Shown: positions 1 through 7,125, counted from the first letter of the stretch. The stretch is 12,319 bases of DNA from Granulosicoccaceae bacterium (GCA_023301405.1 JALZUX010000133.1:1-12319), one strand, 5' to 3'. Notes: generated by a model not told the origin, from the sequence alone. Numbers and translations: made by a program.

Positions 1-230
1 TGGCAGATATTGCAAAAATACGATTTGAAAAACGCCAATACCGGCTTGCAAATAAAACGGAACTTCGAACCCGCAAGGCTGCCATTAAAAAACCAACAAT
101 GCCTGATACACCACTGACAATCATTAGCAGTGATCAGGGGCAGAAAAAAAAGCAATTGATAGAAGCGGCATTGAAACGCAAAGAAGCCAAACGTAAAAGC
201 ACCCTGCAAAATAGTGATAACAACAAATAA
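1..230 (+). CDS. rnfC: RnfC/RsxC C-terminal end (partial, 5' end outside window)
   Basis: This is the last 75 codons of an open frame that enters from the left edge (first full codon at 3, TAA at 228-230). The visible part is a charged Lys/Arg/Ala-rich tail that begins ADIAKIRFEKRQYRLANKTE and ends in a basic stretch. RnfC proteins have this kind of low-complexity basic tail after their FMN/NADH-binding and 4Fe-4S domains, with a typical (A)K.RFE.R..R pattern. The catalytic and cluster-binding parts are not in the window, so the assignment rests on tail composition and on the position directly before rnfD, where rnfC sits in the standard rnfABCDGE order. The stop codon shares one base with the rnfD ATG (TAATG), implying translational coupling. 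Whether the tail is unusually short cannot be judged from this fragment. Confidence 0.85.
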   Translation, partial: ADIAKIRFEKRQYRLANKTELRTRKAAIKKPTMPDTPLTIISSDQGQKKKQLIEAALKRKEAKRKSTLQNSDNNK

Positions 231-1240
231 TGGGTAGCGGCTTGCATAACAAAACACCCGGTAATGTATCGCAAGTGATGCTGCTCGTAATAGCCGCCTT
301 GCTACCAGGGTTAGTAGTATTCATTTATCAGACCGGCTGGGGCGGCCTGATAAACCTAGGTATCGCTGCAATTGCTGCAATCCTGTTTGAATCATTAGCA
401 CTGATACTACGGCACAAACAGCCGCTTGCAGGCATCAAAGATTACTCGGCATTAGTCACAGGCTTACTGATAGCGCTTTGCTTACCACCGTTGTTGCCTT
501 GGTGGATAACCGTACTGGCGGTGATGTTTGCCGTTCTACTGGCCAAGCACTGCTACGGAGGCCTGGGGCAGAATATTTTCAACCCTGCCATGGCCGGTTA
601 CGCCATTATCCTTGTCAGCTTCCCGCGCGAACTCAGTCTTTGGCCAACCCTTCCAGACGCATTTACGACAACACTGACCAGCGCTGTTCACGCCACATTT
701 AACGGTGGACTGGGCTTGCTGCCCAACTGGGACGCTCTTACCGGAGCAACTGCACTTGATAAAACACGTGACCTGAGCTTACAGCAAACAGCTATTCCCA
801 TGATCAAAGAACAAACCCATGGACTGTTCGGGGCAATCAATAGTGAATGGATTAATCTTGCCTATCTAGTCGGCGGCGTTGGCCTAATCGCTAAAAAAGT
901 GATTAGCTGGCAGATACCGGCTGGCGTACTTTCTGGCCTTTTATTGTGCACCTTATTAGAGACTCTAATCGCAGGACCCACCCCGATGGGCCCGGGGTTT
1001 CACCTTTTTAGTGGTGCTACCATGCTGTGTGCATTTTTTATCGCCACTGATCCAGTCAGTGCCGCCGCCAGCAATCGTGGCCGGATAATTTACGGCGCAG
1101 GTATCGGGGCACTGGTATTTGCAATCAGAACCTGGGGCAGTTACCCGGACAGCATCGCATTTGCTGTACTTTTAATGAATTGCCTGGTGCCAATGATAGA
1201 CCGGATTGAACCTCATTTATGGAGGCGCAATTCATCATGA
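230..1240 (+). CDS. rnfD: RnfD/RsxD, membrane FMN-binding subunit of the Rnf electron-transport complex
   Basis: This is an integral membrane subunit of the Rnf complex, which couples electron transfer between ferredoxin and NAD (or reduction of SoxR in enterobacteria) to ion movement across the inner membrane. The 336 aa are close to the usual RnfD length of about 350. Residues 16-60, 73-105, 115-131, 205-250 and 285-325 are strongly hydrophobic and alternate with short loops. The family signature GLGQNIFNPAM is at 111-121. The covalent-flavin motif (S/T)GAT is seen as TGAT at 171-174, so Thr174 should carry FMN by phosphodiester linkage. The conserved IATDPVSAA is at 271-279 and YPDSIAF at 305-311. 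The ATG overlaps the rnfC stop by one base and has no clear Shine-Dalgarno sequence, which fits re-initiation. The 3' end overlaps rnfG by ATGA. Confidence 0.96.
   Translation: MGSGLHNKTPGNVSQVMLLVIAALLPGLVVFIYQTGWGGLINLGIAAIAAILFESLALILRHKQPLAGIKDYSALVTGLLIALCLPPLLPWWITVLAVMFAVLLAKHCYGGLGQNIFNPAMAGYAIILVSFPRELSLWPTLPDAFTTTLTSAVHATFNGGLGLLPNWDALTGATALDKTRDLSLQQTAIPMIKEQTHGLFGAINSEWINLAYLVGGVGLIAKKVISWQIPAGVLSGLLLCTLLETLIAGPTPMGPGFHLFSGATMLCAFFIATDPVSAAASNRGRIIYGAGIGALVFAIRTWGSYPDSIAFAVLLMNCLVPMIDRIEPHLWRRNSS
1221..1225 (+). promoter_or_regulatory. Shine-Dalgarno GGAGG that sets the rnfG start
   Basis: GGAGG lies inside the 3' end of rnfD, 11 nt before the ATG at 1237. It argues for that ATG over the in-frame ATG at 1219, which overlaps this site and would put non-conserved residues in front of the membrane anchor. 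It is the clearest ribosome-binding site in the rnf run; the other starts there seem to rely on coupling. Confidence 0.7.
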
Positions 1241-1854
1241 TAAAAAGACACTACAATTTTTTGAACCGTCAATCCATTGTACTTGCCTGCTTTGCGCTGG
1301 GCATCGGCTCGGTACTTTGGCTATTTGATTTCACCACCAAGCCACAGATCGAATTAAACAGACAAGCACAGCTCGAGAAAACACTCACTGAAGTACTAGC
1401 TGAAAAATGGGTAGACAATGACCTTGCAGCAACCCGAAAAAAAATTTTTGATGTTGATACGCAGAGTGACCGCACAATTTATACAGCAACACTTGATAAC
1501 CAGCCAACAGCGGTAATTATCAGCGCACGCGCCACCGACGGCTATGCCGGTGATATAGATCTTCTAGTGGGTATTCTCATTGATGGCAGTATTTCAGGAG
1601 TGCGGGTCTTACAACATCAGGAAACCCCGGGCCTGGGAGATGACATCGAAACCCGCAAGTCGAATTGGATTCTTGATTTTAACGGCACATCTCTAACAAC
1701 ACCGGCGCGGTGGGCCGTTAAACGAGACGGTGGCTCTTTTGATCAATTTACCGGCGCTACCATTACACCGCGTGCCGTCGTCAAAGCGGTTAATCGTGCC
1801 CTGTTATTTTTCCACAAATACCAATCTGAAATATTTTCTGAAGCAAATGACTGA
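1237..1854 (+). CDS. rnfG: RnfG/RsxG, periplasmic FMN-binding subunit of the Rnf complex
   Basis: RnfG carries a covalently bound FMN on the periplasmic side of the membrane and passes electrons within the Rnf complex. With the start at 1237 the protein has 205 aa, the normal size. One membrane anchor covers about residues 13-31, followed by a periplasmic FMN_bind domain. Signature residues are ETPGLGD at 129-135 and the flavinylation motif TGAT at 172-175 within FTGATITPRAV, so Thr175 is the expected FMN-threonine. The ATG at 1237 overlaps the rnfD TGA in the form ATGA and is preceded by GGAGG at 1221-1225. An in-frame ATG at 1219 would add six residues and is less likely. The 3' end overlaps rnfE by 8 nt. 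Confidence 0.96.
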   Translation: MIKRHYNFLNRQSIVLACFALGIGSVLWLFDFTTKPQIELNRQAQLEKTLTEVLAEKWVDNDLAATRKKIFDVDTQSDRTIYTATLDNQPTAVIISARATDGYAGDIDLLVGILIDGSISGVRVLQHQETPGLGDDIETRKSNWILDFNGTSLTTPARWAVKRDGGSFDQFTGATITPRAVVKAVNRALLFFHKYQSEIFSEAND

Positions 1855-2545
1855 GTCCAATACCACCTCCCTACTTGATATTTGGCAACAAGGCATCTGG
1901 TCTGGTAATCCTGCACTGGTGCATCTACTGGGTTTGTGTCCGCTCCTTGCTGTCAGCAATACGGCAATTAATGGGTTATCGCTGGGCCTTGCCACTATGT
2001 TCACTCTTATGCTGTCTAATTTTTTCGTGTCGGCCAGCAGGCAGTGGTTACTGCATGAAATTCGAATACCCGTATTTGTTTTATTAATTGCTGCCATTGT
2101 AACCAGTGTTGGTATGATCATGAATGCCTGGGCACATGAGCTCTACCTGGAACTCGGTATTTTTATCCCACTTATCATTACGAACTGTGCGATCCTTGCC
2201 CGCGCCGAAACCTTCGCTTCAAAAAATAACATCGGGCCATCTGTAGTCGATGGTATCGCCACCGGTTGTGGCTTTGCACTGGTATTGATAACACTTGGCG
2301 CTATCAGAGAGCTCATTGGGTCCGGCACTTTATTCGCCGATTCACATTTGCTATTCGGGCCATTGACTGCAAGCTGGCAAATTCAACTACCAGATGATTA
2401 CCGAGGATTATTAATTGCTATTCTGCCACCAGGCGCTTTTATAATTTTAGGATTACTCATTGCATTGAAAAATGTTATGCAACAAACATCAACACAGACA
2501 GCAACCGCTACTACCGTCCCATCACCAGACACTATAAGCCGATGA
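1847..2545 (+). CDS. rnfE: RnfE/RsxE, integral membrane subunit of the Rnf complex
   Basis: RnfE (NqrD homologue) is a six-helix membrane subunit that pairs with RnfA. In Rnf and NQR the two together hold an intramembrane 2Fe-2S cluster through cysteines at half-helices. Both family cysteine motifs are present: LGLCPLLAVSN with Cys31, and IITNCAILARAETFASKN with Cys114. The latter is the most conserved stretch of the NqrD/RnfE family. The 232 aa match the normal length. The C-terminal tail after about residue 208 is a hydrophilic Thr/Gln-rich run that looks non-conserved. The chosen ATG lies 8 nt inside the end of rnfG. The frame is open further upstream to an ATG at 1730, but that part lies in rnfG coding sequence and has no family similarity. 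The stop overlaps the next gene (ATGA). Confidence 0.95.
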   Translation: MTESNTTSLLDIWQQGIWSGNPALVHLLGLCPLLAVSNTAINGLSLGLATMFTLMLSNFFVSASRQWLLHEIRIPVFVLLIAAIVTSVGMIMNAWAHELYLELGIFIPLIITNCAILARAETFASKNNIGPSVVDGIATGCGFALVLITLGAIRELIGSGTLFADSHLLFGPLTASWQIQLPDDYRGLLIAILPPGAFIILGLLIALKNVMQQTSTQTATATTVPSPDTISR

Positions 2546-2982
2546 TATACTCTCAAGATCGCAGCAAAATTCGCCAACAATATCTGGACGTCTGGACTAA
2601 AGCCAACAACGGACAAACACTCGATGCGCTTGAGGAGCTAATTGCTGATGTAATACGTGAGCATCCAGAGTACCACCCCCTACTGCAACAAGCCGATGCC
2701 GCGATTGACTCAGAGTTTTATCCTGAGCACGGCACCACTAACCCGTTTTTACATATGGGCATGCATATCGCGCTGCGCGAGCAAGTAGGCACCGACAGAC
2801 CCGCTGGCATTGCCGATATTACCCGAAAACTACTGTTACGATACCGCGACAGTCACGAGATGGAACATCAGATGATGGAGTGCCTCGGAAAGTCGCTGTG
2901 GGAAGCACAACGAAATAACACAGCACCTGATGAACAGCAGTATATAGAATCTCTTCGCGAACTCGCGTCACGCAAGTCCTGA
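2542..2982 (+). CDS. DUF1841 family protein, last gene of the rnf unit
   Basis: This 146-aa soluble protein has no signal peptide or membrane segment. The central block NPFLHMGMHIALREQ (67-81) and the following HEMEHQMMECLG region (105-116) are the recognisable core of DUF1841, a proteobacterial family with no established function that I know of. The protein is probably all-helical: long amphipathic stretches and few Gly or Pro. Two HxxxH pairs, H71/H75 and H105/H109, are spaced as on one face of a helix, with acidic residues nearby; metal binding is a possibility I infer and cannot show. The ATG overlaps the rnfE stop (ATGA), so the gene is read as the end of the rnf operon. In enterobacteria this slot is held by nth. 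The last 15 nt overlap the convergent transporter gene on the other strand. Confidence 0.85.
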   Translation: MIYSQDRSKIRQQYLDVWTKANNGQTLDALEELIADVIREHPEYHPLLQQADAAIDSEFYPEHGTTNPFLHMGMHIALREQVGTDRPAGIADITRKLLLRYRDSHEMEHQMMECLGKSLWEAQRNNTAPDEQQYIESLRELASRKS

Positions 2983-3879
2983 AGGTTGCCACTGGTAAGC
3001 TTTCTTTAGCAACAGCGGCAATGTATACATAGGCAACTGCCAGACACCAACAAATATCAAAAAGTAGTCGCCCAGGGAAGCTCCAGCTATAGCCGCTACC
3101 ATACCCATATTTCGATAGGCACACAGCAGGCAGGCAGTCTTTGCATCACGAAGCCCCAAACGCTTTAAAGCAAGATACGTAATCACGTGTATCGATAAAT
3201 TTAGCAGAAAGGCCAACAATACAAACGATAGTAGTAATTTGGGCTCATTCAGCATCAGTCCCTGAACACCATCCATCACTGACAACCCGAAAAACATCAG
3301 TAGAAGCAATACAATAGCGGGGGTGTTGTCACGTATTACCTGATCAGTTTCAGCAGATACAATCGATCGGATAGCGGCCACTAATAGAAATGGCACCACA
3401 ATAAAAATTACTATTCGACTCACGTACACCGTAACATCGATTTCCGCACCAACATCTGTCATGTTTTCTAAAAATAGATACAGCGGTATTGGCATCACCA
3501 CTGTCCCCAGAAGACAAACAACTAACGCCATCGCATCGTTTAGTGAAAATATTTTCGCTAGTGCAGTGGTTGCTGTAATCGAACTGGTGCACATTGCCAC
3601 CACCGCGAATATATACCAGTCACTCTGATGCCAAGGGTATAGAACACCACTCACAATTACAGGCAATACCAGCAGCTGCCATAGTAAAATGATCCAGCAG
3701 GCTCGCTGAACCAAAGCACTTCGAAGGGCATCACTGAATCGCACCTGCATGATAGCCAGCGTAAACAACAGAAAAATGGTGGGCATTAACAGTGGCTTGC
3801 AAAATGCCGCCAAGCCGGGAAACAGGATGCCTAAAAATATCGACAGCGCCAGAATAAACAACTGCCGGTTAGAGGTCAC
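2968..3879 (-). CDS. BASS/SBF-like polytopic membrane transporter
   Basis: This 303-aa, very hydrophobic protein has about nine or ten predicted membrane segments (roughly 7-24, 30-46, 61-80, 88-106, 115-137, 152-170, 187-203, 215-236, 247-268, 271-291). It looks like the bile acid:sodium symporter superfamily. An early PTIFLLFTLAIM is followed by a Ser/Thr-rich segment TSSITATTALAK (98-109), in the place of the family's crossover-helix motif. A second such segment, CAYRNMGM (253-260), corresponds to the late conserved G.RN motif. Substrate cannot be told. The start is GTG at 3879, with AGGTG just upstream and only 13 nt from the mazG stop, so it is probably co-transcribed with mazG. The 3' end overlaps the DUF1841 gene tail to tail by 15 nt. 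A more distant membrane-transporter assignment remains possible. Confidence 0.6.
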   Translation of the reverse strand: MTSNRQLFILALSIFLGILFPGLAAFCKPLLMPTIFLLFTLAIMQVRFSDALRSALVQRACWIILLWQLLVLPVIVSGVLYPWHQSDWYIFAVVAMCTSSITATTALAKIFSLNDAMALVVCLLGTVVMPIPLYLFLENMTDVGAEIDVTVYVSRIVIFIVVPFLLVAAIRSIVSAETDQVIRDNTPAIVLLLLMFFGLSVMDGVQGLMLNEPKLLLSFVLLAFLLNLSIHVITYLALKRLGLRDAKTACLLCAYRNMGMVAAIAGASLGDYFLIFVGVWQLPMYTLPLLLKKAYQWQPSGLA

Positions 3880-3892
3880 AGATCACCTGATG

Positions 3893-4678
3893 TTAAACGT
3901 TTTTTTTGGCTTGCACCCAGTATTGATCAAGCCCTGCCGGAGATAGATCAGCCAACTTATAGCCATCTTTTTTTGCACAAGCTTCAACATTTCGGAACCG
4001 GCGTTCGAACTTTGCTGTGGCCTTTTTCAACGCCAGTTCCGGATCAATTTTCAGGTGTCGGGCGACATTGGTTGCTGCAAACAGCACATCTCCAAGCTCA
4101 TCTTCTATGGCTGATGAGTCACCTGCGGCAAGCACTTCTCGCAACTCGGTGAGTTCTTCGTCAATTTTGTCAATGACAGGATAAATGTTATCCCAATCAA
4201 AACCCACTCTGGCGGCTCTTTTCTGAATTTTCTCTGCACGGGTTAATGCGGGAAGAGCGAGCGCGACACCATCAACGGCCGACACTTCAGAAGTTGCAGA
4301 TTTGCCGTCACGTTCGTCCTGTTTTAGTTGTTCCCAGTGAGCACGTTGTTGCGCTTCAGTGTCGAAAACCACATCGCCAAATACGTGTGGATGACGACGT
4401 ACCATTTTCTCGGTAATGGCAGCAGCCACATTAGCAAAGTCAAACAACCCCTGTTCATCCGCCATCTGGGAATGAAACACCACTTGCAATAGAAGATCGC
4501 CTAGCTCATCCCGTAAGTCGGTGTAGTCTTCCCGCTCTATGGCGTCAGTTACTTCGTAGGCTTCTTCTATCGTGAAGGGAGCAATGGTTTGAAAGGTTTG
4601 CTTTACATCCCACTCGCAACCCGTTTCAGGGTCGCGCAACCGTGCCATTATCTCTAACAAACGTTGAACGTCATCCAT
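3893..4678 (-). CDS. mazG: MazG nucleoside triphosphate pyrophosphohydrolase
   Basis: MazG hydrolyses (d)NTPs to the monophosphate and pyrophosphate. It acts as a house-cleaning enzyme for aberrant nucleotides and as a modulator of the nutritional stress response. The 261 aa match the standard two-domain form. The N-terminal domain opens with LLEIMARLRDPETGCEWD (7-24), the family entry motif. Its metal-binding helices carry EEAYE (38-42) and DELGD (57-61), followed by RRHPHVFGD (94-102). The C-terminal domain repeats the pattern with EELTE (174-178) and EDELGD (192-197), so both sites look intact. The ATG at 4678 has AGGTG four bases upstream. It sits 40 nt after the YfaZ-family gene and 13 nt before the transporter gene, suggesting one minus-strand transcript. 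It is not next to relA, a common location in enterobacteria. Confidence 0.95.
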   Translation of the reverse strand: MDDVQRLLEIMARLRDPETGCEWDVKQTFQTIAPFTIEEAYEVTDAIEREDYTDLRDELGDLLLQVVFHSQMADEQGLFDFANVAAAITEKMVRRHPHVFGDVVFDTEAQQRAHWEQLKQDERDGKSATSEVSAVDGVALALPALTRAEKIQKRAARVGFDWDNIYPVIDKIDEELTELREVLAAGDSSAIEDELGDVLFAATNVARHLKIDPELALKKATAKFERRFRNVEACAKKDGYKLADLSPAGLDQYWVQAKKNV

Positions 4679-4718
4679 AGAACACCTGAAGCGCTTTTAT
4701 AGGCGTTACCTCGATGAT

Positions 4719-5291
4719 CTAAAACTGCAAACGGATACCGAAATGCACATTGTCATCAAGTTCCCAATTAAAATTGTCTTGGTCTTCAACTTCAAGCAAC
4801 CGGTACCCAACAAACGCTTTCGCCTGCGGTACGATTTCGATCGATACACGAGCACCAATTTCAATGAGTGACTCAGTATCACCAAAAGTTGTGATACCTG
4901 GAGTAAAGAATCCCTCGATATGGAAGTCGATCGGGTTGTAACCAATCGCATACTGGATGTTGATTGACCCGCCGATAGCAAGTGCTCCAACGTCCACATC
5001 TGCTTCTTTGACCTCACCGAAATAGGCTTTTGCACCAAACGCCAACTGATACGGCACACGGGTATTGGTCTGAGTGCCGACTGCAACCATCTTGGCGTGC
5101 AAAACGACATCATCAAGGTCATTATAAATAACACCTAGCGACAACTGGCCACCGTCGTTGAGCACCCGCAGCGGGGTAAACAACTCAAAGTTAGCAGTTT
5201 CATTACTTAACGATAAATCAAACCCGGCGGCGTTAGCCGGATTTCCTAAAATCAAACCAATAGCGGCAGCGACTGGTAGTAGTTTGCTCAT
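4719..5291 (-). CDS. YfaZ-family outer-membrane protein
   Basis: This is a 190-aa exported protein. The start MSKLLPVAAAIGLILG gives a short basic N-terminus and hydrophobic core, with a signal-peptidase site at ANA (19-21). The mature part alternates polar and hydrophobic residues as in a beta-barrel and ends in FGIRLQF, a terminal phenylalanine typical of BAM-assembled outer-membrane proteins. The late GYRLLEVE (about 168-175) and the length match the YfaZ family of E. coli, whose function is not established as far as I know. I chose the ATG at 5291 because it yields a clean signal peptide and has GGA about 8 nt upstream. The frame is open for 61 more codons upstream, but those lack a signal peptide and run into amgK. 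It is divergent from amgK across 138 nt and leads the mazG/transporter run. Confidence 0.75.
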   Translation of the reverse strand: MSKLLPVAAAIGLILGNPANAAGFDLSLSNETANFELFTPLRVLNDGGQLSLGVIYNDLDDVVLHAKMVAVGTQTNTRVPYQLAFGAKAYFGEVKEADVDVGALAIGGSINIQYAIGYNPIDFHIEGFFTPGITTFGDTESLIEIGARVSIEIVPQAKAFVGYRLLEVEDQDNFNWELDDNVHFGIRLQF

Positions 5292-5429
5292 GGTTTTTCC
5301 GTTCAATGGGATATCATTTGCAGAGCCCGCAGTTATTTGCGTGTTCACAGCGGAGGCGGTTGGCAATAAAACAGCAAATCGCCAAGCTCTGTATCGTACC
5401 GGACACACCGAAAAACTGAAACTGAAACA
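5292..5429. promoter_or_regulatory. Divergent intergenic region between the YfaZ-family gene and amgK, with an inverted repeat
   Basis: These 138 nt must carry the promoters for both divergent units. I could not find a convincing -35/-10 pair for either. An inverted repeat, TTGGC at 5360-5364 and GCCAA at 5381-5385 (16 nt between the arms), lies near the middle and could be an operator, but five-base arms can occur by chance. The amgK leader ends in a short direct repeat (ACTGAAACTGAAAC, ending 3 nt before the ATG) and has no purine-rich Shine-Dalgarno sequence. Confidence 0.35.
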
Positions 5430-6440
5430 ATGACCCAAACTCCATACAATTCTGTAAACGATGAGCGTATTCAATCATTAGTCAAATGGTTGGCAGATAA
5501 CGACTTCAAATACAACAACCTAAACGTCGTCCCTACAGACGCAGGGTTTCGTCGTTATTTTCGGCTACAAACGGACAATTCGTCTCTTGTGGCTGTCGAT
5601 GCACCACCTGAACATGAAGATACCAGCGCATTCCTTGACATAGCCGAACGATTGGCAAGCAGTGGTTTGCATCCACCACAGATACATTGTTACAGCACGG
5701 AAATGGGATTTCTAGTGGTAGAGGATCTTGGACAATCCCACATTCAACAAACCCTGCATAAGGCCCCGGACAATACTGCACTGGCGGCAGATTTGTATCA
5801 AACCGCCATGCAGGGGATCACTCAAATGCAAACAATGACCGACACCACCGCCCTACCGGTCTGCGACGGTGACTTTTTAAGGGCTGAACTGGAGCTATTC
5901 ACACACTGGTACCTAGACAAGCACCTTGGTATTTCTATTGATCACGCTCAACTAGCCATCATCAACAGCACATTTGAAACCTTGATAAACAGCGCAACAG
6001 AACAGCCCTACCGTTTTATGCATCGCGACTATCACTGTCGCAACCTGATGGTTTTGGCCAACAACTCTATTGGCATCATTGACTTTCAAGGCGCCATGTT
6101 AGGCCCAATCACCTACGATCCAGTGTCATTACTAAAAGACGCCTACCTTGATTGGCCTACAGACTTTCAAAACCCACTAATCGACCAGCATCACAATTCA
6201 GTGACACCGACGGTCGACTCACAAACGTACGCTCGCTGGTTTGATTTTATGGGTTTGCAACGGCATTTGAAAATACTGGGTATTTTTTGCAGACTTCACT
6301 ACCGTGACAATAAGCCTGATTACCTGGACAATCTGTGCAGAGTTCGCTCACAGGTCGAGAACACTGTGGCAAAGTACCCGCAATTGTCAGAATTCAGCCG
6401 CCTGCTGTCACACTGCCATCAAAAACAGGACAAATCGTGA
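5430..6440 (+). CDS. amgK: AmgK, N-acetylmuramate/N-acetylglucosamine anomeric kinase
   Basis: AmgK phosphorylates the anomeric hydroxyl of MurNAc (and GlcNAc) from recycled peptidoglycan, giving MurNAc-1-phosphate for MurU. The 336 aa have the aminoglycoside-phosphotransferase (kinase-like) fold. The glycine/aromatic loop DAGFRRYFRL is at 37-46. The hinge FLVVEDLG is at 94-101. The catalytic loop HRDYHCRNL is at 198-206, with Asp200 as the expected base and Asn205 as a metal ligand. The second metal site is IIDFQGA at 216-222 with Asp218. HRDxHxxN plus IDFQ(G/D)A is usual for this subfamily. The strongest functional evidence is the murU gene that follows with a 4-nt overlap. No drug-modifying role is suggested by this context. 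In pseudomonads the pair lies beside lptD; here a YfaZ-family gene takes the divergent place. Confidence 0.9.
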   Translation: MTQTPYNSVNDERIQSLVKWLADNDFKYNNLNVVPTDAGFRRYFRLQTDNSSLVAVDAPPEHEDTSAFLDIAERLASSGLHPPQIHCYSTEMGFLVVEDLGQSHIQQTLHKAPDNTALAADLYQTAMQGITQMQTMTDTTALPVCDGDFLRAELELFTHWYLDKHLGISIDHAQLAIINSTFETLINSATEQPYRFMHRDYHCRNLMVLANNSIGIIDFQGAMLGPITYDPVSLLKDAYLDWPTDFQNPLIDQHHNSVTPTVDSQTYARWFDFMGLQRHLKILGIFCRLHYRDNKPDYLDNLCRVRSQVENTVAKYPQLSEFSRLLSHCHQKQDKS

Positions 6441-7099
6441 AAGCCATGTTACTCGCAGCAGGTCGTGGTGAAAGACTAAGACCACTGACAGACGACACTG
6501 CCAAACCTTTGATAAAAGCAAAGCAAAAGTCGCTGATTGAATATCACCTTGAAAATTTACACAACGCAGGCATCAATGACGTAGTGATCAATACGTGCTG
6601 GATGGCAGAAAAAATTGTCGCTCAACTGGGCAATGGTGATCACTACGGGGTAAATATCACCTACAGCCACGAGCACAGTGCACTGGAAACCGCGGGCGGC
6701 GTAGCTAATGCACTTACCCTATTAGGCGATGATCCATTTTTGTTGATCAGTGCAGATATCTGGTGTGATATTGACCTGTCGCTTTTCAATAGGACAGACA
6801 CAAGTATGCTTGCACATCTGCTGCTGGTGAATAACCCCCGGCACAATACAAGTGGTGATTTCAGCCTTGAAAAAGACCACGTTAAAAAATCACCCGTCAA
6901 TCAATACACCTACTCAGGCATGGGGATTTTTGAGCCCGCACTATTTAGAAACCTACCGACCGGAAAGACCCCTTTAAGAGACGTATTATCCCCTGCAGTT
7001 GCAACTGATAAAGTGAGCGGCCAACACCACAATGGCCAGTGGTTTGATATAGGTACAGTTGAACGCCTTGCTGAACTGGAAGCTCACCTGACCCGTTAA
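6437..7099 (+). CDS. murU: MurU, N-acetylmuramate alpha-1-phosphate uridylyltransferase
   Basis: MurU transfers UMP from UTP to MurNAc-1-phosphate, making UDP-MurNAc and so bypassing de novo synthesis through MurA. The bypass underlies the reduced fosfomycin sensitivity of organisms that have it. The 220 aa match the short nucleotidyltransferase form without a C-terminal hexapeptide domain. The nucleotide-binding signature LAAGRGERLRPLT is at 6-18, with Lys23 in TAKPL. ETAGGV is at 84-89, the metal-binding SAD at 105-107, and WFDIGT near the C-terminus at 202-207. I place the start at the GTG at 6437, which overlaps the amgK TGA as GTGA and gives the canonical MKAMLLAAG beginning. The ATG at 6446 would cut into the first strand, and an ATG at 6335 would add a tail read out of amgK. 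It converges on the Nudix gene after 26 nt. Confidence 0.92.
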   Translation: MKAMLLAAGRGERLRPLTDDTAKPLIKAKQKSLIEYHLENLHNAGINDVVINTCWMAEKIVAQLGNGDHYGVNITYSHEHSALETAGGVANALTLLGDDPFLLISADIWCDIDLSLFNRTDTSMLAHLLLVNNPRHNTSGDFSLEKDHVKKSPVNQYTYSGMGIFEPALFRNLPTGKTPLRDVLSPAVATDKVSGQHHNGQWFDIGTVERLAELEAHLTR

Positions 7100-7125
7100 T
7101 TGACAAGCACTTCTACACCGTTACT

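Noticed and set aside
1730..1846. Upstream ATG start for rnfE
   Set aside because: It lies inside the rnfG flavin motif region and encodes no family-like sequence; ATG at 1847 gives normal length.
5158..5433. 91-codon plus-strand frame opposite the YfaZ-family gene
   Set aside because: It is antisense to a gene with a clear signal peptide and barrel pattern, and shows no domain of its own.
5292..5474. N-terminal extension of the YfaZ-family protein by 61 residues
   Set aside because: It would bury the signal peptide inside the protein and run antisense into the amgK start; the ATG at 5291 gives a normal exported barrel.
6335..6436. Upstream ATG start for murU
   Set aside because: The added residues come from amgK coding sequence in another frame; GTG at 6437 yields the canonical MKAMLLAAG start.
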